From Crocinitomicaceae bacterium (GTDB lineage Bacteria > Bacteroidota > Bacteroidia > Flavobacteriales_G > Salibacteraceae): a stretch of DNA of 64,000 nucleotides. A model generated the notes under the pieces. That model had not been told where the DNA came from, ran no database searches, and worked only from the letters and a program-made list of their open reading frames with translations. The stretch covers positions 1 through 64,000 of the forward strand of contig PAVO01000018.1 in assembly GCA_002713215.1 (NCBI GenBank), given 5' to 3'. Shown here in pieces: positions 8,895-17,364 of the stretch. Each line of letters opens with the position of its first letter. The stretch's first letter is position 1. The translations under genes and the position numbers were made by a program.

Positions 8895-10424
8895 TCAATG
8901 TTTAAAATGTCTTGTCCCTGTCATGACCATGGCCATGTTGTTATCGTTGCAATAGTCTATACTCAACTGATCTTTGATTGATCCTCCTGGCTGAATTACC
9001 GTATCGATCCCTTCTCCTCCAGCAATTTCTACACAATCGGGGAAGGGGAAAAATGCATCGGATGCCATAACGGCACCTTGCAACTCAAAATTGAATGCCT
9101 TGGCTTTGGTTATAGCCTGACGAAGTGCATCAACCCGACTGGTTTGTCCGGTACCACTAGCCAGCAGTTGTTTGTTTTTGGCCAATATAATGGTGTTTGA
9201 TTTGGTATGCTTAACCAACTTATTGGCAAATAACAAATCTTCTATTTCTTCATCGGTGGGCTTATTGTTGGTTACCGGATTTAAATCGCTTGATGTTTCC
9301 GATTTGTCATCCTTTCCCTGGGCCAATACTCCATTTAATGCTGACCGGTACAGAACCTCTGGCATTTCGGTTTGCTTTTTCACCAAAACAATTCGGTTCT
9401 TCTTTTGGGTCAGAATTTCCAGGGCTTCGGAACTGTATGAAGGAGCAATAATGACTTCGAAAAACAGGTTCTGGATTTCCGAAGCTGTTTCTGTATCAAC
9501 TTCTGAATTGGAAATCAAAACTCCTCCAAATGCAGAAACAGGATCACCTGCGAGAGCATCTTTCCAGGCTTCCAGAATGGTATTTCGGGTGGCAATTCCA
9601 CAAGCGTTGTTGTGTTTTAGAACAGCAAAAGTGGGAGCGTCGTTTTCGAATTCAGCCATTAGCGCAACAGCTGCATCCACATCCAGCAAGTTGTTGTACG
9701 ACAATTCTTTTCCATGAAGCTTGTCAAAAATAGCATCCATATCTCCATAGAATACTCCTTTCTGATGTGGGTTTTCTCCGTACCGAAGTACCTGCGATTT
9801 GTGCTCCGAAACTTTTAGGAACTCCTGGCCAAAATCGTGGTTGAAGTAATCGGATATCGCAGAATCATAGTGTGACGATACTTTAAAAGCTTCCAGAGCT
9901 AATTTTTTCCGCTGGCTGGTATTTGTCTCTCCCGAACCCTCATTAAGCAGGTCAAGAATTTCCTGGTATTGATCTACGGAAGGGACAATAACCACATCTT
10001 TAAAGTTTTTGGCTGCTGCGCGAATCAATGAAATTCCACCTATATCAATTTTCTCGATAATGGTTTGTTCATCATCGGTTGAAGCTACGGTTTTTTCGAA
10101 CGGATACAGGTCCACAATTACCAAATCGAGTTGAGGAATTTCAAACTCGTTCAGTTGGGCCATGTCTTCGTTGAGCTCTCGTCGGGCAAGTATTCCTCCA
10201 AACACTTTTGGGTGAAGCGTTTTTACCCTGCCTCCAAGAATGGAAGGATAAGATGTTAAGTCTTCAACGGGAACTACCTGGATGCCCAAATTCTCAATAA
10301 AAGAGCGTGTTCCTCCGGTGGAATAAATGGTAACATTCAGCTCGTACAGCTTCCTAACAATTGGCTCCAAACCATCCTTACTAAAAACTGAAATTAATGC
10401 GCTTTTGATCTTCTTTACTTCCAC
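8895..10424 (-). CDS. purH: Bifunctional AICAR transformylase/IMP cyclohydrolase
   Basis: This protein of about 509 residues performs the last two steps of IMP synthesis. The N-terminal MGS-like IMP cyclohydrolase domain (about 1-145) has KDGLEPIVRKLYELNVTIYS and the STGGTRSFIE loop. The AICAR formyltransferase domain carries LKHNNACG (Lys-His of the active site) and the SDAFFPFPDCVE region. I placed the start at the GTG at 10424 (MEVKKIKSALISVF), which matches the family N-terminus. A TTG three codons upstream is also open; there is no ATG. It leads the mre gene run and is preceded by a 257-base structured spacer. Confidence 0.94.
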   Translation of the reverse strand: MEVKKIKSALISVFSKDGLEPIVRKLYELNVTIYSTGGTRSFIENLGIQVVPVEDLTSYPSILGGRVKTLHPKVFGGILARRELNEDMAQLNEFEIPQLDLVIVDLYPFEKTVASTDDEQTIIEKIDIGGISLIRAAAKNFKDVVIVPSVDQYQEILDLLNEGSGETNTSQRKKLALEAFKVSSHYDSAISDYFNHDFGQEFLKVSEHKSQVLRYGENPHQKGVFYGDMDAIFDKLHGKELSYNNLLDVDAAVALMAEFENDAPTFAVLKHNNACGIATRNTILEAWKDALAGDPVSAFGGVLISNSEVDTETASEIQNLFFEVIIAPSYSSEALEILTQKKNRIVLVKKQTEMPEVLYRSALNGVLAQGKDDKSETSSDLNPVTNNKPTDEEIEDLLFANKLVKHTKSNTIILAKNKQLLASGTGQTSRVDALRQAITKAKAFNFELQGAVMASDAFFPFPDCVEIAGGEGIDTVIQPGGSIKDQLSIDYCNDNNMAMVMTGTRHFKH

Positions 10425-10681
10425 AACAAACAAATAATTCGAACCCCAGGTAAATTTGGCGTTTCAAAATTTAAAACTACACTTTTTAAGTTCCTGTATA
10501 GCAGGCTGTTACCTGATAGTAATTTTACAATCAACAGGCAACAACTCTATATGCAATTCTAACTATAATCGGCGCCTGCTCAGTGAGGTAAAACACAGAA
10601 AATCAACAATGTTGATAAAACAGGCGAATTGTTAAAAAGTGGGAGTGTTTTTTGAACTGAATTCGTTCTGGTTCCAGAACC
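10425..10681 (-). other. Structured purF-purH spacer, possible leader RNA
   Basis: This 257-base non-coding stretch lies between two co-oriented purine genes. It holds four hairpins. GTTCTGG/CCAGAAC (10665-10680) sits directly after the purF stop. CGCCTG (10573-10578) pairs with CAGGCG (10621-10626) and encloses ATCAACA/TGTTGAT (10602-10616). GTTACCTGAT (10508-10517) pairs with ATCAACAGGCAAC (10530-10542) with a three-base bulge. I do not recognise a known riboswitch. It could be a purF terminator region, a purH leader or a small RNA. Confidence 0.4.
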
Positions 10682-12583
10682 CTAATAAGCCCTCTCAGAA
10701 CTTCCCTCGTAGTAGAGAACAAAAGCCTTGTTAACTACCCTAATTCCACCTGGAGTCGGGAAGTTTCCCGTAAAGTACCAGTCGCCCGCATGATTTGGGC
10801 AAGCCACATGCAAACCTTCGATGGTTTGGAAAATTATCTCCACCTTGGCATTACAATCAGGTGGCGTTACCAATTCTGCAATTTTATCGGAGATTTCCCG
10901 GGCGGTAAAAGGTTCGTAAATTTCATTCACGACATTAATTTGCTCATTCATGGGCAACTCCAATTGAGCCTTTGCCTTTTTGTAAACCTGTTTAACTAGC
11001 CCTTCTTTGCCCCGGTCGACCAATAAAGCCAGGGCCGCTCTAAAGGCAATGAAATCGCTCATGCGAGCCATGTCTATTCCATAGCAATCAGGAAAACGAA
11101 TTTGTGGTGCAGAAGAAACGATTACTATTTTCTTAGGTTTAAGCCGGTCGAGCATTCTAATGATACTCTTTTTAAGAGTAGTTCCTCTAACAATAGAATC
11201 GTCGATTACAACAATGTTATCTTTCCTGGGGTTTACAACACCGTAAGTAACATCGTAAACGTGTTCAACCAAGTCATCGCGATCGGCATCCTGAGTAATG
11301 AAGGTACGAAGTTTTGCATCTTTAATGGCCAACTTCTCTACTCGCATGGTGGTTGAAAGAATGGATTCAATTTTATCAGCTGATGGCTTCTCTCCCAATT
11401 TTAAAATCTCCTTCTTCTTCCATTGATTGAGTTCAGCCTCAATACCATTGAGCATCCCATAAAACGAGGTTTCAGCGGTGTTGGGAATGAATGAAAAAAC
11501 CGTGTTTTTGATGTCGTGATTTACCGATTTCAAAATCAAAGGGGTCAACGATCTTCCTAGTTCCTTTCTTTCCTGGTATATGTCTGTATCACTTCCTCGT
11601 GAGAAATATATTCGCTCAAAAGAACAAGAGGTTTTTTTATCGCTCTTTCGAATTTCCTCCTGAGTTACCTTCCCGTTTGCCCGAATCAGAAGCGCATTGC
11701 CCGGATCTAATTCTTTGACATCGCTTATCTGTAAATTAAATGCGGTTTGAATCGCTGGTCTTTCAGAAGCAACCACTACTACCTCGTCATCCTGATAATG
11801 GAAAACTGGGCGAATTCCATTTGGGTCACGAAGTACGAAGGCATCACCATGACCTACCAGGCCACACATTACATACCCGCCATCAAAATCTTCGGCTGCA
11901 TGCCTCAATACTTTTCCAAGATCAAGGCTCTCAATAATGCGTTCCGTTATTTCGCGATTGGAGTAACCCAACATCTTACTTTTTTGGAATATGGCTTCAT
12001 TTTCAACATCCAAAAAATGACCGATCTTTTCCAGTACGGTAACCGTATCTGCCTTTTGTTTGGGATGCTGGCCCAGGTTGATTAACAAATCGAATTGTTC
12101 ATCAACATTGGTCATATTAAAATTTCCGGCAACCACCAGGTTCCTTGTTTTCCAATTGTTTTGCCTTAAAAAAGGATGGCAGGCTTCAATGCTATTTTTG
12201 CCATAGGTTCCGTACCTCAAATGCCCTAGAAATAACTCACCACTAAAGGGCGCATTATCTTTTAACCAATAAGGATCCCTTGCCTTGTCATAATTCTTCC
12301 CGATCCTTTCTTCGAACCGGCCATGAATGTGCTGAAAAATATCCTGGATGGGCTGCTTACTGATAGACCGATATCTGGAAATATATCGTTTGCCAGGTTC
12401 TACATCGAGCTTAATGTTGGCAATCCCTGCTCCATCCTGGCCTCTGTTGTGTTGTTTCTCCATTAGGAGATACATTTTGTTAAGGCCGTAATAGGGCGTC
12501 CCGTATTTTTTAACGTAGTAATCCAGTGGTTTTAGGAGACGAACGAGGGCAACTCCGCACTCGTGTTTAATGAAATCACTCAT
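10682..12583 (-). CDS. purF: Amidophosphoribosyltransferase
   Basis: This protein of about 633 residues catalyses the committed step of purine synthesis, making phosphoribosylamine from PRPP and glutamine. A class II glutaminase domain is visible with Cys9 after a short propeptide (MSDFIKHEC), RYGTYG and AGNFNMTN. The phosphoribosyltransferase domain has the PRPP loop VVIDDSIVRGTT (about 457-468). The length fits the long Bacteroidota form. The ATG at 12583 is preferred over an upstream in-frame GTG, because that GTG lies at the predicted transcription start. Confidence 0.92.
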   Translation of the reverse strand: MSDFIKHECGVALVRLLKPLDYYVKKYGTPYYGLNKMYLLMEKQHNRGQDGAGIANIKLDVEPGKRYISRYRSISKQPIQDIFQHIHGRFEERIGKNYDKARDPYWLKDNAPFSGELFLGHLRYGTYGKNSIEACHPFLRQNNWKTRNLVVAGNFNMTNVDEQFDLLINLGQHPKQKADTVTVLEKIGHFLDVENEAIFQKSKMLGYSNREITERIIESLDLGKVLRHAAEDFDGGYVMCGLVGHGDAFVLRDPNGIRPVFHYQDDEVVVVASERPAIQTAFNLQISDVKELDPGNALLIRANGKVTQEEIRKSDKKTSCSFERIYFSRGSDTDIYQERKELGRSLTPLILKSVNHDIKNTVFSFIPNTAETSFYGMLNGIEAELNQWKKKEILKLGEKPSADKIESILSTTMRVEKLAIKDAKLRTFITQDADRDDLVEHVYDVTYGVVNPRKDNIVVIDDSIVRGTTLKKSIIRMLDRLKPKKIVIVSSAPQIRFPDCYGIDMARMSDFIAFRAALALLVDRGKEGLVKQVYKKAKAQLELPMNEQINVVNEIYEPFTAREISDKIAELVTPPDCNAKVEIIFQTIEGLHVACPNHAGDWYFTGNFPTPGGIRVVNKAFVLYYEGSSERAY

Positions 12584-12611
12584 AAAAAATACGCGCTTAT
12601 TATAAAGCACA

Positions 12612-12619
12612 CAAAGGTA
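12612..12619 (-). promoter_or_regulatory. Putative -7 element of purF
   Basis: TACCTTTG on the minus strand is an exact match to TAnnTTTG. A TTTG lies about 16 bases further upstream as a candidate -33 element. The transcript would start near 12605, upstream of the ATG at 12583. Confidence 0.6.
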
Positions 12620-12703
12620 TATTTTAGAACTTTACCAAATCGATAGTATTATGAGATTGTTAACTCAATATTTATCTACACTTTTGGGTAAATAGAATTC
12701 TGC

Positions 12704-13450
12704 ATGAAGGCCCAAATTGAACACAAAGGCGCAACCTATAACGTTGACCTGGAAAAGCCAATTGACATTTCCATCCCCATGAAAGCCACACCTGAAAACA
12801 TGAAGGCCTGGTACCTTGAACCTATGTCTATAGAACCGGTTATAGGTGATGGATTTGTTGGTGAGGTAAGTCAAGGAGGGTCGGTGAATTTTAGAACCAT
12901 TCAGTTTAATCCTCATGGTCACGGTACGCATACAGAATGCCTGGGGCACATTACAGAAGAAATCCATTCGGTGAATAAACACATCACTCAATTCTTTTTC
13001 TTAGCCCGACTGGTCACTATTCAACCTGAATTAATGGGTAATGATCAGGTAATAACACTGGAGCAAATGCAGAAAGCACTGGGTGATAAAAAACCCGAGG
13101 CGATTGTTTTTAGAACATTACCAAACAACGATGATAAATTAACTCGTCAATATTCAGCAAGTAACCCTCCTTACCTGGAAGAAGCAGTAGCCCATGAATT
13201 GAGAAAAATGGGCGTAAAACATATCTTAATTGACACGCCAAGCGTTGACCGGGAGGAAGATGAGGGAAAACTTTTGGCCCATCACGCATTTTGGAACGTT
13301 CCTGAAAATCCGAGATTTGATTGCTCCATAACGGAATTAATTTATGTTCCGAATGAAGTATCGGATGGTAGTTATTTACTGAACCTTGGCTTCGCCAGTT
13401 TTGAAAATGACGCTAGCCCTAGCAAACCTATTTTATACTCGATTTTGTAA
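12704..13450 (+). CDS. Cyclase family protein (kynurenine formamidase-like hydrolase)
   Basis: This 248-residue cytoplasmic protein carries the family's metal-binding motif as HGHGTHTECLGH (71-82), with a further His-rich segment LLAHHAFWN near residue 189. The family includes bacterial kynurenine formamidase (KynB), arylformamidase-type hydrolases and isatin hydrolase, which use Zn or Mn to hydrolyse amide or cyclic bonds. No tryptophan-degradation gene is nearby, so the substrate is open. It is divergent from purF and probably monocistronic. Confidence 0.8.
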   Translation: MKAQIEHKGATYNVDLEKPIDISIPMKATPENMKAWYLEPMSIEPVIGDGFVGEVSQGGSVNFRTIQFNPHGHGTHTECLGHITEEIHSVNKHITQFFFLARLVTIQPELMGNDQVITLEQMQKALGDKKPEAIVFRTLPNNDDKLTRQYSASNPPYLEEAVAHELRKMGVKHILIDTPSVDREEDEGKLLAHHAFWNVPENPRFDCSITELIYVPNEVSDGSYLLNLGFASFENDASPSKPILYSIL

Positions 13451-13540
13451 GGGGATATTAACAACCAACTATTAACTCAATTTTCATTTCGTCGATATTT
13501 TTTGCATTTAACCGGTCTACTTTGGCAAAAAATTAGTCCG

Positions 13541-15451
13541 ATGAGATTCTTGCTATTTACCGCTTTTTATTTTACCTTTCTTGGACTACAGGCACAATCA
13601 AAACAAGCAACAAAAGCCACCGCATTGGTTCAGGAAGCTATGCTTCTGGAAACGGGCATGGACATGGCGAGTGCCTTAAAACTATATAGGAAGGCTGTAA
13701 AAGTAGACCCTACTCTATCCCTGGCCTGGTATCAACTCGGAGTGGCATTGAGAAAGAATGCCGAACCCACTAGCGAGCAGGTTACTTGTTTTAAAAATGT
13801 GGTTGTGCTGGATAGTAATTCTAAGAATGGAATGAATTCTATTGGCAACCTAAGTGCCATCTACAATGACAATGGGATATTTGACACATCGCTATATTAC
13901 TACAAACGTTACATCAACCACGAGAAACTACACCCAAAACGAAAAGAACAGGCATTAGCTTCTATGCCTAACCGTGAATTTGCAGCCAAGTCGTATAAAC
14001 ATCCTTTAAAAATAGACCCCTGGCCTTTGCACAATTGGATCAATGAAGAAAACTCGCTTCAATATTTTCCCATTCTAACAGGTGATGAAAAGAAGATGCT
14101 TTTTACCAGAAGAAACAAAGGTTCGCAAAATGAAGATTTGTACATTTCTTTGTTCCTGGGAGACTGGCAGGAACCGGACAAACTACCGGGAACCATTAAT
14201 AGTCATGAATCTGAGGGAACAGCAACTATTTCCGCAGATGGTACTACCATTGTATGCAGTTATTGCGGAGACCTGAGGGAAAACTTTGGCAATTGTGATT
14301 TGTATTATTCTACGCTTAAAGGCAATAAGTGGAGTAAACTTAAAAACCTTGGGGCTGATATCAATTCGGAGGCATATGAATCTCAGCCATCGCTCTCCGC
14401 CGATGGTAGAACTCTATATTTTGTAAGCGACCGGGAAGGAGGTATTGGTGGGCTTGATATTTATGTTAGTCACAAAATTGATGAGAATCATTGGGATACA
14501 CCTGTTAATCTAGGTTCGCTAATTAATACCGAGGAAAACGAGGGTTCTCCATTTTTTCATCCCAACGGAGTCTCACTTTTCTTTGCTAGCAAAGGCCATG
14601 TAGGCATGGGTGGTTACGATCTTTTTCTAAGCGAAATGGAAGAAGGCAAGTGGACCGAACCGAGGAACCTCGGCTATCCAATTAATGACCAAAACAACCA
14701 ACTTTCATTATTTGTAAATGCGACAGGCGACAAGGGATATTTTAGCAAGGAAGAATTCAGTGACCAATCCATGACTTCGAACCAATCCAGGATTTGGACA
14801 TTTGATGTACCGCCTGAACTAAAATTAGGACATCGTAGTAATTACGTTCACGGAAAGGTTTTCGACAATATCACCAAGAAACCTATCGAAGCTTCTTTGA
14901 AACTGGTAAATATTGAAACAGATCAAACCATTGGTCAGGTCAGTTCAAATTTACTCAATGGAAAATATTTAGTAATGCTAGCCGAGGGTGCAGAATATGC
15001 CTTTTATGCTGAAACTCCCGGTTATTTATTTAAGAGTATTTCTTTTAACTACAAAGAGAAAAGGGATTTTGAACCCATTGAATTGGACATCTTCCTGGAT
15101 CCAATTATCAAGGGCATTACAGTTCAATTAAACAACATCTATTTTGAAACTGGAAAAGCCGTTTTACTCAACAAATCCAGAACGGAACTGAATAAGTTAT
15201 ACCAACTTATGGTCAAAAACCCAACCCTGAATATTGAATTGGGTGGCCACACGGATAACGTCGGAAGTGATGAAACCAACCTAACTCTTTCCCAAAAAAG
15301 AGTGGACGCAGTTAAAACCTACCTTGTGAAAAAAGGAATTCCATCCTCTCGAATGACAGGTGTAGGTTATGGCGAATCAAAACCAAAGGCCAGCAACGAT
15401 TCGGCACAAGGAAGAAAGCAAAACCGAAGAGTAGAGTTTACGGTTATGTAA
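13541..15451 (+). CDS. TPR/PD40/OmpA envelope protein, PorE-like
   Basis: The secreted protein has about 636 residues. It has a signal peptide (MRFLLFTAFYFTFLGLQAQS), TPR-like helices (about 30-110), a WD40-like PD40 beta-propeller (about 150-400, repeats such as GTATISADG, QPSLSADGRTLYFVSDREGG and GSPFFHPNG), a carboxypeptidase regulatory-like domain (about 435-520) and a C-terminal OmpA domain (GGHTDNVGS, QNRRVEF). This order matches PorE, a peptidoglycan-linked type IX secretion accessory. However, similar proteins are multi-copy in the phylum, and no lipobox is visible here. I chose the ATG at 13541 because it begins the signal peptide. It converges with the M56-amidase gene, one base apart. 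Confidence 0.85.
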   Translation: MRFLLFTAFYFTFLGLQAQSKQATKATALVQEAMLLETGMDMASALKLYRKAVKVDPTLSLAWYQLGVALRKNAEPTSEQVTCFKNVVVLDSNSKNGMNSIGNLSAIYNDNGIFDTSLYYYKRYINHEKLHPKRKEQALASMPNREFAAKSYKHPLKIDPWPLHNWINEENSLQYFPILTGDEKKMLFTRRNKGSQNEDLYISLFLGDWQEPDKLPGTINSHESEGTATISADGTTIVCSYCGDLRENFGNCDLYYSTLKGNKWSKLKNLGADINSEAYESQPSLSADGRTLYFVSDREGGIGGLDIYVSHKIDENHWDTPVNLGSLINTEENEGSPFFHPNGVSLFFASKGHVGMGGYDLFLSEMEEGKWTEPRNLGYPINDQNNQLSLFVNATGDKGYFSKEEFSDQSMTSNQSRIWTFDVPPELKLGHRSNYVHGKVFDNITKKPIEASLKLVNIETDQTIGQVSSNLLNGKYLVMLAEGAEYAFYAETPGYLFKSISFNYKEKRDFEPIELDIFLDPIIKGITVQLNNIYFETGKAVLLNKSRTELNKLYQLMVKNPTLNIELGGHTDNVGSDETNLTLSQKRVDAVKTYLVKKGIPSSRMTGVGYGESKPKASNDSAQGRKQNRRVEFTVM

Positions 15452-15452
15452 T

Positions 15453-16889
15453 CTAATACTTTGCCTTTTCATTCCTTAATTCTAAGAGTTTCTTGTAGAT
15501 TTCCCTTGCAATTTTATCCTGTTGGTCAGGGTTGCTGAGTAGAGATTTGTCTTTTTTGCTGTTCAAGTTTCCCAAGGTTAGTAATACACCCGGTGAACTT
15601 AGATCGGTTAACACTTTAAAATTTGCGGGACGTGGCTCATTCTTAGGCTTAAGCTTTCCAATACCGTCCTTTAGTAGCATTTGAGCATACTTTTTAGATT
15701 TTTCACCCTTGGCATGAAATGCATTAACTTCAGAATTAACATTGCTGTTTGGATTACCATCAGAATGAATGCTAAGCATTAAATCACATTCTTTATTGTT
15801 AGCCATTCGAACTCGATCGTGCAGGCTTATAAATTCGTCATTAGCCCTGGTTAAAATTATTTCCACCTCCCCTCTTGTACTCAATGCTGAAATTTTCCTG
15901 CAAATGGAAAGGCTAATTTCTTTCTCCAAAATCTCATGATTATGAAACCCCGGGTCTTTTCCTCCATGACCTGCATCCAGCACCACTACAAATGGTTCAT
16001 ATGCTTGATTCTGAAAAGAGTTTAACACTAATATCGTAACCAATAGAAGCATTGAAGCTACAATTTTAGTAATGCGATTGAATCGCTTCGGCTCAATTTT
16101 TCCCATCATTTTTATTCTGTTTTTTATTTGTATATAACTAAAACTACTGGCAATTGGTGGCGCATTTATTCCAGTGACGGCATCGATTATGGCATTCATG
16201 TAATCCTTAGGGTGCCCCAAGTTGTTTGTTAGAATTTGATCTACCTGATACTCGTGATTTTCCTTTACCGATTTTTTAAAAAACCACATAAAAGGATTAA
16301 ACCAGAATAAGCATGTAATTAATTCGACAAGCAAAATGTCAAAACTGTGAAATTGGCTTGAATGAACTTCTTCGTGTAGGAATACATATTCCGATACCTC
16401 TTTCGACTCAAATTTTTTTCGATCAAGAAACAGGTAATGAAAAAAACTAAAAGGGCTGATTGGTTTATCCAACAACACAATTGAAAGTTTTCCTCTTCTT
16501 GTGCTGGAATTGCGTGTAGAAGACAAAATTGAATATAGGTTTCTTAAATAAAGAAACAATAGAATTCCCGATACCGTCAGATATAAAAGCAAATAAACGT
16601 TTGTTGGAAAAATTGAATGTTCAATGGGGGCAACTTCATGAATCTCCAGAACATTGGTATTTTCTTTATCGGAGTTTAAGGCTGGTAAGCTTATTACAGC
16701 ATTCAATTGCTGTACGGGTTTGGGGAGGAGAACTTCAAACTTCAGGATGGGTGTTAATAAGCTGAGTACTACCGATGAAATGAGGAAGTAACGTGTAAAG
16801 CCAAACAATTTGCTTCGCTTTAAAATTAAGTAGAATATGAGGTAGACAACTCCTGAAAGAACCAGGGTCTCTGTTATATATTGTATCAT
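15453..16889 (-). CDS. BlaR1-like M56 metalloprotease fused to a degenerate Amidase_3 domain
   Basis: This 478-residue fusion begins with a BlaR1/MecR1-type M56 protease: membrane helices at about 5-22, 35-50 and 98-115, the zinc motif HEEVH (172-176) and NHEYQVDQ (211-218). A further helix (about 274-292) leads to a periplasmic N-acetylmuramoyl-L-alanine amidase domain (about 298-475). There the zinc ligands are present (His308 in DAGHGG, Glu322, His375 in SIHSD). At the position of the family's catalytic Glu, in the segment normally reading VLVELGF, this protein has Thr438 (VLLTLGN). In BlaR1, signal binding outside the membrane activates the M56 domain to inactivate BlaI. Here the dead amidase may be the peptidoglycan or muropeptide sensor. 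It overlaps the BlaI-like gene by four bases (ATGA). Confidence 0.85.
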   Translation of the reverse strand: MIQYITETLVLSGVVYLIFYLILKRSKLFGFTRYFLISSVVLSLLTPILKFEVLLPKPVQQLNAVISLPALNSDKENTNVLEIHEVAPIEHSIFPTNVYLLLYLTVSGILLFLYLRNLYSILSSTRNSSTRRGKLSIVLLDKPISPFSFFHYLFLDRKKFESKEVSEYVFLHEEVHSSQFHSFDILLVELITCLFWFNPFMWFFKKSVKENHEYQVDQILTNNLGHPKDYMNAIIDAVTGINAPPIASSFSYIQIKNRIKMMGKIEPKRFNRITKIVASMLLLVTILVLNSFQNQAYEPFVVVLDAGHGGKDPGFHNHEILEKEISLSICRKISALSTRGEVEIILTRANDEFISLHDRVRMANNKECDLMLSIHSDGNPNSNVNSEVNAFHAKGEKSKKYAQMLLKDGIGKLKPKNEPRPANFKVLTDLSSPGVLLTLGNLNSKKDKSLLSNPDQQDKIAREIYKKLLELRNEKAKY

Positions 16890-17266
16890 TTAGACCCTTT
16901 TTTCTTATTAATTTGAGATTCTACCAAGCTCTTCAATTCATCCAATTCTTCAACGGTTAAATCTGTTTTAGAGGTAAAAAACGATGCAAATTGCGAAGGA
17001 GATCCATTAAAGAATTGAGTAACTACTTTCTTAAGGTGTGAAGAAAAATAATCCTCCTTGTTTAGAATAGGAAAATATTGCTTGTCGCGACCCAGTTTAT
17101 TAAATCCAATATATTTTTTGTCTACCATTCTGCTCAAAAGTGTTGCTATGGTTGTATAAGCCGGCTTAGGCTCTGGAAAAAGCTCTACAATGTCCTTCAT
17201 GAATCCTTTTTTGAGTTTCCAGAGAAACTCCATAACTTCAAGTTCAGTATTGTTTAATTCTTTCAT
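16886..17266 (-). CDS. BlaI/MecI/CopY-family transcriptional repressor
   Basis: The protein has about 126 residues. The N-terminal winged helix begins MKELNNTELEVMEFLWK and includes the recognition-helix region AYTTIATLLSRMVDKKYI. The C-terminal dimerisation helices contain DLTVEELDELKSLVE. BlaI-type repressors bind TACAnnTGTA operators as dimers and are inactivated by the partner M56 protein. I chose the ATG at 17266; an upstream in-frame extension would run through the operators and promoter. The gene overlaps its M56 partner by four bases. Two matching operators lie just upstream, so autorepression is very likely. Confidence 0.9.
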   Translation of the reverse strand: MKELNNTELEVMEFLWKLKKGFMKDIVELFPEPKPAYTTIATLLSRMVDKKYIGFNKLGRDKQYFPILNKEDYFSSHLKKVVTQFFNGSPSQFASFFTSKTDLTVEELDELKSLVESQINKKKGSK

Positions 17267-17268
17267 TT

Positions 17269-17301
17269 CTACAAATGTAGTTTTACTACTACAAATGTAG
17301 T
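17269..17301 (-). promoter_or_regulatory. Twin BlaI-type operators overlapping the promoter
   Basis: Two perfect palindromes lie 20 bp centre to centre, two helical turns apart: CTACAAATGTAG (17269-17280) and ACTACAAATGTAGT (17288-17301). Both have the TACA-nn-TGTA core bound by BlaI/MecI repressors. On the minus strand the distal copy contains TACATTTG (17299-17292), an exact -7 element, with a TTTG 18 bases upstream as a candidate -33 element. The proximal copy ends two bases before the ATG. A bound repressor should therefore cover both the -7 element and the start region. Confidence 0.8.
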
Positions 17302-17364
17302 AATAAAATATTGCCGACAAAAAAAGCCAACAATAAGTCGACTTTCTTATTAAACAGTTGCGGG

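Noticed and set aside
9172-9717. Long open frame antisense to purH (181 codons)
   Set aside because: It lies wholly inside purH on the other strand, has no recognisable domain and no promoter element; the purH frame is certain.
17267-17320. N-terminal extension of the BlaI-like repressor
   Set aside because: It would encode the operator palindromes and promoter; the family N-terminus matches the ATG at 17266.
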